Assembly (NCBI GenBank): GCA_964609655.1 | Contig: CAZSUA010000150.1 | Coordinates: 1-12,849, forward strand | DNA: 12,849 nt | Source of the DNA: JBBRRP01 sp964609655 | GTDB taxonomy: Bacteria > Myxococcota_A > Polyangia > Polyangiales > Polyangiaceae | Direction of reading: 5' to 3' | In this document: piece by piece, positions 5,918 through 12,617 of the stretch | Numbering within the stretch: the first letter of the stretch is position 1 | Layout of the letters: each line of letters starts with the position of its first letter | Notes under the pieces: generated by a model | What the model was told of the DNA's origin: nothing | Databases searched by the model: none | What the model saw: the letters and a program-made list of their open reading frames with translations, nothing else | Program-made: the position numbers and the translations under genes

Positions 5918-6580
5918 TCACCCTGCAACTGGATCGACTCGATCAGCACCGACGCCCGGCGGCTCACTCAAGAACTCGATCCAGGCGCGTTTGGCGCAGG
6001 GATAATGCTTTGCAGCCTCGGCTAACGACAGAAATGCGTGAACCGTCTTTTCAAAGCGCGCTTGCAGTGCAGGCTCCGAGATGCGGTCAACTTCCAACGT
6101 CTTGTGAGCCATGGCCAGGGAAAACATATCGGGAAAAATTCGTGCTCCGAGGTGTTCCAGAGGCATCCGGAGCGACCACAGTCCGCGATTGCCTCCCGAC
6201 ATGGAAGGCGATGCGGAGAGTAACAGGCCATGGGAGCCATCGAAGGGTTGTGGCCGAAAGCGAGACGTCCAATCGATCAGGTTCTTGATCACCCCCGGCA
6301 TGGAGCCGTTGTATTCCGGAGAGCTGAGGATGAAGGCGTCACTCTCGCTCATACGACGCCTCAGATTCTCCGCACCCGCTGGGATCCCCTGTGCTACTTC
6401 AAAGTCCCCGTCGTACAGAGGAACCTCAAAATCACGCAGCGAAGCCAAGTCGACGCTTGCGCCATACTGCTCTGCGGCTCGCGCGGCGAGCCCAGCAAAA
6501 CGTTGATTCAACGATTCTGCGCGAAGCGAAGCTGAAAACACCAATAACTTTAGCTTGGGCGGTGAGGCAGGAGGGCTCAT
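5918..6580 (-). CDS. NAD(P)H-dependent FMN reductase (flavodoxin-like fold)
   Basis: A 220-residue flavoprotein of the NADPH-dependent FMN reductase family (the fold of SsuE, chromate reductase ChrR and azoreductases). The FMN-phosphate loop is the FSASLRAESLN stretch at residues 15-25, and the second family signature, SSPEYNGSMPGVIKNLIDW, lies at residues 86-104, with Tyr90 and Asn91 expected near the isoalloxazine ring. It should reduce FMN, quinones or similar acceptors in the cytoplasm; the physiological substrate cannot be told. It is longer than typical members (about 180-190) because of an extra tail after residue 195 ending in PPGVGADRVDPVAG. No Shine-Dalgarno is seen before ATG 6580; instead an extended -10-like TG-T-TAGCTT (hexamer 6595-6590) lies 9 nt upstream, suggesting a very short or absent 5' leader. 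It stands alone and is divergent from the FHA gene. Confidence 0.88.
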   Translation of the reverse strand: MSPPASPPKLKLLVFSASLRAESLNQRFAGLAARAAEQYGASVDLASLRDFEVPLYDGDFEVAQGIPAGAENLRRRMSESDAFILSSPEYNGSMPGVIKNLIDWTSRFRPQPFDGSHGLLLSASPSMSGGNRGLWSLRMPLEHLGARIFPDMFSLAMAHKTLEVDRISEPALQARFEKTVHAFLSLAEAAKHYPCAKRAWIEFLSEPPGVGADRVDPVAG

Positions 6581-6751
6581 GGTTGGCTCAAGCTAACACG
6601 GCCTCCCGCTCACGTAACGCACGACAACAAAACCCGCAACCGAGCTCTCAAGCTGCCGAATGGGAGCCGACGCAGAATACAGATCTAAGGGGGGGACATA
6701 TTCGTGACGCGAACGTATGCTCGCCGCCACCTTGAAGCCGGGAGATCGCCA

Positions 6752-8359
6752 ATGAATCCAGCAAAGATCCGAATCCACTACGCCAACGGAGCCACCGAGG
6801 AACGCGCGTTCCCTCCAGGCCAATATAGGATCGGGCGCGAGGCGGGCGAATTGGTGCTCCGGGATCCGAATGTTTCAACCAATCACGCCATCTTGACCAT
6901 CGATCCGGGTTCCGTGGTCATCACAGATATCGGTTCGACCAACGGAACCTTCGATGCCAATGGGCATCGGCTCACCACCCCGCTCGCACTCGGGGTAGGC
7001 CAATGGGTGAAGCTGGGCGCTTCCAGCCTGGTGATCCTCGAAAATGCCAGCGCACCTGCAGGGACGCAGATCATGGCGCAGGTGCCAGCCCAGGGAGCGG
7101 CCCCCTTTGCCCCGCCTGCGGCTCCCGCGTACCAACACCAAGCCTACGCCCCACCTGCTGCGGCTCCATACCAACCGGCTTATGTGGCTCCCCCGCCTTA
7201 CCAGCAGCCCGCTGCGGTTCCACCCGGATATGCTGCCGCGGCGGCGAGCGCTCTAGTTCATGCTCCACACCCGCAGCATTCGCCGCAAGTCTTTCAGAGC
7301 CCTAGCGGAGCCGGTTCCGCGTTCAGCCACCCTGAGCAACCGATTCGCCACAGCTATCCGCTACAGGCCAGTGGGTTTGGGATCAGTGAGGCGGTCGGTC
7401 TGCTCATGAAGACTGCCCCGTATCTTGGTGCCCGGCTTGCGATCCTGTTCGGAGTGAGCATCACGGGCCTTATTTTTTGGATCGTCAATATCGCGATAGC
7501 GATGTTTCTTGGCAACCGGTCGCCCTTGATCGGCTGGATATGGATAGTGATGACCCTTGGCGCCGCTGGCTGGTTTTGGCGCACCGTTGTGCGCTATTTC
7601 TTATACCTGCTGAAGGCTGGCCACATCGCGGTGCTCACCGAGCTGATTACCAAGGGCCAAATTGGTAACGGCTCCGAAGGCATGTTCTCCTACGGCAAAC
7701 GCATTGTGAAGGCTCGCTTTGGAGAAATATCCGTGCTTTTTGCGGTGGATATGATCGTGGATGGCGTGGTGAATGCTTTCAACCGCACACTCGATTGGGT
7801 CAGCAGCTTGATCCCCGTGCCGGGGCTCGACTCGGTAGTGGGTTTCGTCAAAGCTGTGATGCGCGCGAGCACTACCTATATCGATGAAACCATCTTTTCA
7901 TACAACTTGGCGCGCGGCGATGAGAACGTGTACCGGAGCTCCAAAGATGGGCTCATCTATTATGCTCAGAACGCCAAGGAGATCCTCAAGACGGGCGTTT
8001 GGGTAGTGATCCTGGAGAAGGTGCTGTCGTTTATCATCTTCATGGTTATTTTTGTGCCAGCGCTGGTGCTCGTATCGTTGCTTCCGTTCAGCGGTTGGGG
8101 CGTGCTCGTACAAATCACTGCGGTCATTGCGGCCCTGATGTTCACGTACGACGTTCAACAGGCCGTGATCCGTCCACTTTTCCTGACGATGGTCATGCTC
8201 AAGTATCACGCGGTGGTTCAAAATCAGCCGATCAACGCTGAGTGGGACCAACGCTTGGACAACGTCAGCGAGAAGTTTAAGGAGCTGAAGGGCAAGGCAT
8301 CAGAATGGGTCAGCGGTACCCCGGTGGCGGGAGCGCCGCGTCATGGCCTTCCAGCGTAA
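6752..8359 (+). CDS. FHA-domain protein with multi-spanning membrane region
   Basis: A 535-residue protein. Residues about 5-98 form a forkhead-associated domain: GREAGELVL with Gly28-Arg29, Ser42, His45 and STNGT at 62-66, the residues that read phosphothreonine peptides. Residues of about 99-212 are a Pro/Ala/Tyr/Gln-rich disordered linker. From about 220 there is a hydrophobic region with candidate transmembrane spans near 225-253, 260-284, 414-444 and 451-490, separated by a long polar or amphipathic segment that includes YIDETIFSYNLARGDEN. This part vaguely resembles choline-transporter-like (DUF580) membrane proteins, but I would not name it on that basis. The FHA head should be cytoplasmic and recruit a Ser/Thr-kinase-phosphorylated partner. 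ATG 6752 has GGAG at 6741-6744, spaced 7 nt, and is preferred over the upstream in-frame start at 6704. Confidence 0.85.
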   Translation: MNPAKIRIHYANGATEERAFPPGQYRIGREAGELVLRDPNVSTNHAILTIDPGSVVITDIGSTNGTFDANGHRLTTPLALGVGQWVKLGASSLVILENASAPAGTQIMAQVPAQGAAPFAPPAAPAYQHQAYAPPAAAPYQPAYVAPPPYQQPAAVPPGYAAAAASALVHAPHPQHSPQVFQSPSGAGSAFSHPEQPIRHSYPLQASGFGISEAVGLLMKTAPYLGARLAILFGVSITGLIFWIVNIAIAMFLGNRSPLIGWIWIVMTLGAAGWFWRTVVRYFLYLLKAGHIAVLTELITKGQIGNGSEGMFSYGKRIVKARFGEISVLFAVDMIVDGVVNAFNRTLDWVSSLIPVPGLDSVVGFVKAVMRASTTYIDETIFSYNLARGDENVYRSSKDGLIYYAQNAKEILKTGVWVVILEKVLSFIIFMVIFVPALVLVSLLPFSGWGVLVQITAVIAALMFTYDVQQAVIRPLFLTMVMLKYHAVVQNQPINAEWDQRLDNVSEKFKELKGKASEWVSGTPVAGAPRHGLPA

Positions 8360-8382
8360 CCAGGTAACGACGATATCCACGA

Positions 8383-8410
8383 GCGCCTGGAACGCTTCAG
8401 TTGCAGGCGC
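8383..8410 (+). terminator. Possible hairpin downstream of the FHA gene
   Basis: Arms GCGCCTG (8383-8389) and CAGGCGC (8404-8410) pair perfectly around a 14-nt loop, 24 nt after the FHA stop codon. The loop is long and no T tract follows, so a terminator role is only a possibility. The rest of 8360-8518 holds no gene I can support. Confidence 0.3.
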
Positions 8411-8518
8411 CGAACTCCGATCTTGAATCCCGCCTTGAACCCGTGCGGACGCTGCGGAAATGCAGGGCCTGTCTCATTTTTTGAAAGCGCATGCGCAGAA
8501 TCATGCTCCACTTTCCGG

Positions 8519-8770
8519 ATGCAAACTGTACTTGCGAGCGCGCAACGCGCGGCCCGTCGCCTCGGAGCGCTTGGCCTACTGCTCGCATCATCGGAAGCTG
8601 AAGCGCGCCCAACCGGCGAACCACAGGCGTGTACAAACTGCCACGAGAAGAAGGTGGGCCCCGCTATCGACGTGACGCTCGTTCTAGCGGCGGCGTCGTG
8701 CCGCCGCGCAGACTGCGGCGCCGAGTGCCAACCAAGCGAAGGGGCTCGAGCCCGAAGCCGTCGACACTGA
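8519..8770 (+). pseudogene. 5' fragment of a secreted CxxCH (haem c-type) protein
   Basis: From ATG 8519 the frame starts with an Arg-containing N-terminus and a hydrophobic stretch (LGALGLLLASSEAEARP) that looks like a signal peptide, then QACTNCHEKKVGPAIDVTL. CTNCH is a CxxCH covalent haem-attachment motif. After about base 8683 the sequence changes to Ala/Arg/Cys-rich translation of a GC hairpin and of a fragment coded on the other strand, and the frame ends at TGA 8768-8770. Exported c-type cytochromes are longer than the roughly 55 meaningful residues here, so I read it as a truncated gene. There is no good Shine-Dalgarno. An intact small cytochrome-like protein of 83 residues cannot be excluded. 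Confidence 0.45.
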
Positions 8771-8815
8771 CGGACTTAGGCGCGCAGCTTCGATTCGGAG
8801 GGCCGTGATGGGTCC
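8684..8815 (-). pseudogene. 3' fragment encoding a C-terminal membrane anchor and Arg cluster
   Basis: On the minus strand the frame ending in TAG 8686-8684 reads a Ser-rich segment, a single hydrophobic span (FAWLALGAAVCAAA) and a terminal RRRR. This tripartite tail is the layout of PEP-CTERM-like and MYXO-CTERM sorting signals of exported myxobacterial proteins. Upstream it runs into the 3' end of the SAM-enzyme gene in another frame, so no body of the protein remains. It is therefore probably the orphan end of a lost surface-protein gene. It lacks the Cys often found before the anchor in MYXO-CTERM, which lowers confidence. Confidence 0.4.
8687..8707. repeat. Perfect GC-rich hairpin at the junction of two gene fragments
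   Basis: GCGGCGGC (8687-8694) and GCCGCCGC (8700-8707) are complementary around the 5-nt loop GTCGT. Part of this comes from Arg codons at the end of the anchor fragment, but the perfect 8-bp GC stem next to the point where the plus-strand fragment stops making sense marks a likely rearrangement or terminator site. Confidence 0.6.
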
Positions 8816-8816
8816 G

Positions 8817-9485
8817 CTAAACGGCTCGCTTCGCCAACCACAAAAAGTGTCGAAAGCCCCTGTTCCCGTGGGCGGCGGGACGCTCCACGCGCACTTTGAA
8901 ACCTGCACGCTCAAGGCGTGTTGTGAATCTGGGTTCGTCGGCGGCGGACCACACTGCGAGCACGCCTCCGGGACGAAGCGCACGCGCTGCACGCGCCAAG
9001 CCCCCTGAATCGTAGAGGCTCTTATTCGACGGCACGGTGAGAGCGGCAGGCCCATTGTCGGTATCGAGTAGGATGGCGTCGTACGTTCCTTTGCACTCAG
9101 CGAGAATTGCCGCCACGTCGCGTTCAATCACGTGCACGCGCCGGTCGTCGAGTGGCCTACCCGCAAACGGGGCTAAGATTTCGCGATTCCAGCGCACGAC
9201 GGCGGGCACGAGCTCGGCGACGTCGACGCGTGCGCGCGGCCCCGTACGATCGAGCGTGGCGCGAATGGTATACCCGATTCCGAGACCGCCGATGAGCACC
9301 CGAGCATTGGACGGTGTCGATTCGGTGAGCGCTGCTTCAGCGAGCCTTTCCTCGGAATTGTGGCGACGCGTTCCCATGAGTTCGGCGCCGTCAATGCGAA
9401 TCGTGAACTCGCCGTCGTGCTGATGTAGGGAGAGCGTGCCTCCGCCTGGCACAGCTACCCGCTCCAACTCAATCCACGGCTTCAT
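8817..9485 (-). CDS. Spermidine synthase-like SAM-dependent enzyme
   Basis: A 222-residue class I SAM-fold protein of the spermidine/spermine synthase group. A short N-terminal beta region (IELERVAVPGGGTLSLHQHDG, about residues 5-25) precedes motif I (VLIGGLGIGYT, 63-73), the acidic strand-2 end DVAELVP (88-94), and the DAILLDTDNGP block (136-146) where aminopropyltransferases keep their catalytic Asp. The usual GGGDG of true spermidine synthases is GGLGIG here, and the protein is shorter than the typical 280-300 residues, so it may be a methyltransferase or another aminopropyltransferase-like enzyme rather than a polyamine synthase. ATG 9485 has no Shine-Dalgarno, but on the minus strand TCGACC, a 17-bp spacer and TAGGCT end 6 nt before the ATG, which suggests a leaderless transcript. 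It is divergent from trmO with 100 bp between starts. Confidence 0.78.
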   Translation of the reverse strand: MKPWIELERVAVPGGGTLSLHQHDGEFTIRIDGAELMGTRRHNSEERLAEAALTESTPSNARVLIGGLGIGYTIRATLDRTGPRARVDVAELVPAVVRWNREILAPFAGRPLDDRRVHVIERDVAAILAECKGTYDAILLDTDNGPAALTVPSNKSLYDSGGLARAARALRPGGVLAVWSAADEPRFTTRLERAGFKVRVERPAAHGNRGFRHFLWLAKRAV

Positions 9486-9491
9486 GCGGGC

Positions 9492-9520
9492 AGCCTAGCT
9501 GCGTTCCCTGACAGGGTCGA
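9492..9520 (-). promoter_or_regulatory. Candidate leaderless promoter of the spermidine synthase-like gene
   Basis: Minus strand: -35-like TCGACC (9520-9515), 17-bp spacer, -10-like TAGGCT (9497-9492), then 6 nt to ATG. With normal -10 to start-site spacing, transcription would begin at or next to the A of the ATG. A small palindrome, CCCTG-A-CAGGG (9506-9516), lies between the two hexamers and could be an operator or chance. Confidence 0.45.
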
Positions 9521-9585
9521 GCGGCACAACGTCCGAATAATCGGGCTTTGTCGCGGGACCGAGCTCCGCTAGAAGAGCTCACTCG

Positions 9586-10113
9586 ATGTCTGATTTCGAG
9601 GCCCACCCCCGTCTGCCTGGCCCCTTCGCGCTCGCGCCCATTGGCTGGGTTCGCTCCCCCTATCAGAGACGTTTCGGTACGCCACAACAGGCTTCTGCCG
9701 TCGATTCGGATCTCGAAGCGGTGCTTGAGCTCGACCCAACGCGTATCCCGTTGGTTGCGCTGAGCGATCTATCGGGAATCGAACGGATCTGGATTTTGAG
9801 CTGGCTTGATCGTGGCGACGGTTGGGCACCTGAGGTCCGCCCGCCGCGCGGGAAGCGCACACGTCGAGGCGTGTTCGCGACACGTTCCCCTGATCGGCCT
9901 AATCCCATCGGACTATCTGCAGTGACGCTGGTTCGAGTGGAAGGGCACCAGTTGCGCGTACGCGGTATCGATCTGCTGGATGGCACTCCCATCTTAGACA
10001 TCAAACCCTACATCCCGTACGCAGATGCCTTCCCGCACTCCAAGGCGGGCTGGATCGATACCATCCCGAGCGACGAGCTACAGTTTGCGCGTCGACCCCC
10101 GCCCGTTCGGTGA
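9586..10113 (+). CDS. trmO: tRNA (N6-threonylcarbamoyladenosine37-N6)-methyltransferase TrmO (TsaA/YaeB family)
   Basis: A 175-residue protein with the TrmO/YaeB signatures: FALAPIGWVRSPY (14-26), the core GVFATRSPDRPNPIGLS (95-111) that builds the SAM-binding beta-barrel, and DLLDGTPILDIKPYIPYADAFP near the C-terminus. TrmO uses SAM to methylate t6A37 in threonine tRNAs, a cytoplasmic anticodon-loop modification that aids decoding. It is shorter than the E. coli protein (235 residues) and lacks its C-terminal domain, as many bacterial and archaeal homologues do. ATG 9586 has a weak AGAAGAG (9571-9577) upstream. It is convergent with the SAM methyltransferase gene, with a hairpin between them at 10119-10140. 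Confidence 0.92.
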   Translation: MSDFEAHPRLPGPFALAPIGWVRSPYQRRFGTPQQASAVDSDLEAVLELDPTRIPLVALSDLSGIERIWILSWLDRGDGWAPEVRPPRGKRTRRGVFATRSPDRPNPIGLSAVTLVRVEGHQLRVRGIDLLDGTPILDIKPYIPYADAFPHSKAGWIDTIPSDELQFARRPPPVR

Positions 10114-10118
10114 GCGCT

Positions 10119-10140
10119 AGTTGGCGAGACTTCGCCGACT
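10119..10140. terminator. Hairpin between convergent trmO and methyltransferase genes
   Basis: AGTTGGCGA (10119-10127) and TCGCCGACT (10132-10140) form a 9-bp stem with one G-T pair and a 4-nt GACT loop. It starts 6 nt after the trmO stop and lies 11 nt from the other gene's stop, so it could serve both. There is no T tract on the plus-strand side. Confidence 0.5.
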
Positions 10141-10151
10141 CGGAGAATGCA

Positions 10152-10910
10152 TTAGCGGTGTCCAGCAAAGAGCGTGAAGCGTCGAGCCCATACCCGGGGC
10201 CCCGGAAGTGCGTGGAGTCGCTCGCGGAAGCGCTGAAACCTTCCGTGATTCATGGCTGGGCCGATGAACGAGATACTCTGAAGGATGCCTTCGAGCGTCG
10301 CTTGATCAACGGGGGTTTTGTCTTCGAAGCACTGTTCTTTCACCCGTAGGATACCTGTTACGTTGAATACTTGTGTCACAGCGGCCGCCACCGCACGTGG
10401 CCGCCGCGGGGCTGACTCATCCATCAACGCCCGCACCGCGCGCATCCAATCTGTGTCAGCAAACTCCACGGTGACAATTGCAACTCCTCCATTCGGCGAG
10501 AGCACTCGCGCTATTTCTTCAGCGGCCAGCGTGGCATCTAAAAAGTGCAGCGCATCCGCGACGATCACCAAGCTAACTGCACCGGACGAAAGCGGCAAGG
10601 CCTCCGCAACCGCATGTAGCGCATTCAGGCTAACTCCTTCGCGCTCGGCTCGTTGCTTCAGCTGCTCCAACATGGCAAGCGCCGGCTCCACCGCACTGAC
10701 CTTGAGTCCACGGGCCGCGAGCGGCACTGACACGTGCCCTGTACCAGCGCCTATCTCCAAGACCGTTCCCGCGCCGGAACCTGCGAGGCTCGCCAGGCAG
10801 TCGAGTAGCGTCGCAGGATAGGCGGGCCGTGCGGCATAGACATTCGCCATGCGGTTAAAGACCCACGCGGTTTCGTCACTCAGCTGAACTTTACGGCGCC
10901 CAAGACTCAT
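10152..10910 (-). CDS. Class I SAM-dependent methyltransferase (UbiE/Methyltransf_11 type)
   Basis: A 252-residue methyltransferase beginning MSLGRRKVQ. Residues of about 17-33 (VFNRMANVYAARPAYP) are the typical N-terminal segment of this group, motif I is VLEIGAGTG (50-58), followed by the strand-2 acidic end VSAVEPALAM, AEALPLSSGAVSLVIVADALHFLD and the motif III region EEIARVLSPNGGVAIVTVE. Such enzymes methylate small molecules (quinones, trans-aconitate and others); the substrate is unknown and nothing points to a DNA methyltransferase. The open frame extends about 100 codons upstream, but that part overlaps the helicase gene antisense-free in another frame and is not family-like, so I start at ATG 10910. 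It begins 10 nt after the helicase stop, so co-transcription and translational coupling are likely. Confidence 0.88.
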   Translation of the reverse strand: MSLGRRKVQLSDETAWVFNRMANVYAARPAYPATLLDCLASLAGSGAGTVLEIGAGTGHVSVPLAARGLKVSAVEPALAMLEQLKQRAEREGVSLNALHAVAEALPLSSGAVSLVIVADALHFLDATLAAEEIARVLSPNGGVAIVTVEFADTDWMRAVRALMDESAPRRPRAVAAAVTQVFNVTGILRVKEQCFEDKTPVDQATLEGILQSISFIGPAMNHGRFQRFRERLHALPGPRVWARRFTLFAGHR

Positions 10911-10920
10911 AGCTGAACGC

Positions 10921-12588
10921 TCAGGCTTTCCCACCGTGCGAGCCTTTGCCATGGACTCTTTCGAACACCGCCAGCTGAAGCGCGTCGTCGAGCTTGAGCT
11001 CTCCATTTGGCGTTCGCAGGCCTGAAAGGAGTGGCCGGGGTGCTGGCGCCTGACGCCAGGCAGCCGTCGGCAGCGCCGAGCTGGCCACCTCACGACCCAT
11101 TTGATGAAGCTCGTAATCCACGGCTTCAACAGCCTCCTCCAAACGAGAGTAGCGCGCCATGGAGCGACCTCCGAGCGTGACCTCCCACAACTTACCGCGC
11201 GACCCATTTTTCAAGACTAAGGCTTCGGCCCAGCGCCCCTTAGGCCGTTCAAAATGGAGGCCAACTCCATGGCGCCCCAGGGAGAACCAAGCATTGCCGG
11301 ATATCGCACGCACGTCATCGTGGAGTGCGAGCGTGAGTGGATCAAAACGCTGAGCCCGCTCTTGGATCTCCGCAAGCGTGAGCGCCCCAGCTTCCAGATC
11401 AAAACCAGGGCTTTCCAGCTGGATCTTGAGCCAAGCACGCCGGGCCTCACCCGCATCCCCACCGCGCAAATCGAGATCGCGCGGAGAACCAAAGAGCGAA
11501 GGCAGCGTGCACAACTCCAAATTGGAGAGATCCACAAAATCCAAAATCAAACAACTCTGTTTTCCCGGGTGCAAGCGCGTTCCGCGACCCACACACTGCG
11601 CATACAGGCCAGAAGAGCGCGTCGGGCGCGCCATCGCAATGCAGGAGACTTCAGGATCATCAAAACCCTCCGTCAGCACACCGACGTTCGTGATCGCCTG
11701 AAATGTGCCCTTCCTGAAGTCCGCCAGCGCGCTCGCCCGGAGCTCACGACTCATTCCGCCATGCACAATGCCCGACCTCACGCCCACGGCATTCAGTGCC
11801 TGAGCCAAATGCATGGCGTGTTGCACCGTGACACAAAAAGCAATCGTTCTGCGGTCGCGAGCCAATTCTTGGATTGAGCGTGCCACCAACGCATTCCGCT
11901 CCTCAATATCCACGATCTCCGCAAGTTCTTCGTCCACGAAGTCCAACCCGGAAGCCCCGAGACGCCGTAGATCCGCGTTGGTGGAAACCCGGTAACCGCG
12001 AAGCGGGACCAAGTAGCCATCTTCGATCATTTCAGGCAGCGAACGCGAATAGACAATACGTTCAAAGACCTCATTCAGTCCCTGCCCATCACCCCGCTCC
12101 GTGGTTGCCGTGAAACCGAGCAGGGTGCCCTCCCAATCGGATTCAAACGCGCCCAATTGGCGTAACACACGGAGGTTGTCGGCAGCGGCTGCGTGATGGC
12201 ACTCATCGTAGATCACCAGACCCAAATCCCGCCCACGGAGCACCCGCGCCAAACGTTCTTCGTGCAGCGACCGGATCGAGCACACGATGACCTTCGCGTT
12301 TGCAGCAGCTTTGGCTTCTCCCCGTTCGATCGCGACTACACCTTGCCCAACCATGGCGCTCACCAATTTGTCCGCTGCTTGCTGCAAGAGTTCTTCTCGA
12401 TGCGCCAAGACAAGGACCTGCTTCCGGGCCAGTCCCGCCAGGTGCGAAAAGATGACGGTCTTCCCCGAGCCCGTCGGCAAGCTCACTAGCATTCGGCGCA
12501 CCCCAGCGCGGCGTGCCGCTAGCACCGCTGAAATCGCCTCCTTCTGGTACGGGCGCAGCTCGGGCCTGGATGTGGGGTGGGGCTCCAC
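10921..12588 (-). CDS. Superfamily 2 DEAD/DEAH helicase, RadD/YejH-like
   Basis: A 555-residue helicase from GTG 12588. LRPYQKEAI (11-19) is followed by Walker A PTGSGKT (38-44), motif Ia VLAHREEL, Walker B DECH (128-131), motif III TAT (160-162), the second RecA domain with IAFCVTVQHA, GGMSRELR, VLTEGFDDP and motif VI QCVGRGTR (330-337). The domain order and length resemble E. coli RadD (YejH, 586 residues), involved in DNA repair and recombination, but type III restriction-like helicases look similar. The last 200 residues are not recognised; a WRQAPAP segment near the end may be an accessory domain. An upstream GTG at 12663 would add 25 residues but would overlap the divergent small gene by 46 bp. 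GTG 12588 instead has a TATTGT box exactly 6 nt upstream, so I prefer it. The methyltransferase gene follows after 10 nt. Confidence 0.9.
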   Translation of the reverse strand: MEPHPTSRPELRPYQKEAISAVLAARRAGVRRMLVSLPTGSGKTVIFSHLAGLARKQVLVLAHREELLQQAADKLVSAMVGQGVVAIERGEAKAAANAKVIVCSIRSLHEERLARVLRGRDLGLVIYDECHHAAAADNLRVLRQLGAFESDWEGTLLGFTATTERGDGQGLNEVFERIVYSRSLPEMIEDGYLVPLRGYRVSTNADLRRLGASGLDFVDEELAEIVDIEERNALVARSIQELARDRRTIAFCVTVQHAMHLAQALNAVGVRSGIVHGGMSRELRASALADFRKGTFQAITNVGVLTEGFDDPEVSCIAMARPTRSSGLYAQCVGRGTRLHPGKQSCLILDFVDLSNLELCTLPSLFGSPRDLDLRGGDAGEARRAWLKIQLESPGFDLEAGALTLAEIQERAQRFDPLTLALHDDVRAISGNAWFSLGRHGVGLHFERPKGRWAEALVLKNGSRGKLWEVTLGGRSMARYSRLEEAVEAVDYELHQMGREVASSALPTAAWRQAPAPRPLLSGLRTPNGELKLDDALQLAVFERVHGKGSHGGKA

Positions 12589-12617
12589 GCGCCGACAATA
12601 CCTGCTAGCCTGGTCCG
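12589..12617. promoter_or_regulatory. 29-bp divergent leaderless promoter pair
   Basis: Between the helicase GTG (12588, minus) and the small-protein ATG (12618, plus) there are only 29 bp. Each direction has a TAnnnT hexamer exactly 6 nt before its start codon: TATTGT at 12600-12595 on the minus strand and TG-C-TAGCCT (hexamer 12606-12611, extended -10) on the plus strand. Neither side has a Shine-Dalgarno sequence, and neither has a good -35 match. Both -35 regions would lie in the opposite gene's coding sequence. Confidence 0.5.

Noticed and set aside
5441..6025. 194-codon plus-strand frame spanning the start of the lipoprotein gene, the intergenic region and the end of the FMN reductase gene
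   Set aside because: It is antisense to two convincing genes, contains repeat-derived low complexity, and shows no recognisable domain or good start.
8684..9127. 147-codon minus-strand frame as an intact gene
   Set aside because: Most of it overlaps the spermidine synthase-like gene in another frame; only the last 43 codons look like a protein, so only that part is kept as a fragment.
10911..11207. Extension of the SAM methyltransferase frame upstream into the helicase gene
   Set aside because: This part overlaps the helicase 3' end in another frame, is Arg/Trp-rich without homology to methyltransferases, and the family start fits ATG 10910.
10152..12588. Helicase plus methyltransferase as a restriction or phage-defence system
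   Set aside because: The methyltransferase has small-molecule (UbiE-like) motifs and no DNA-methylase catalytic motif such as DPPY, and no nuclease is present.
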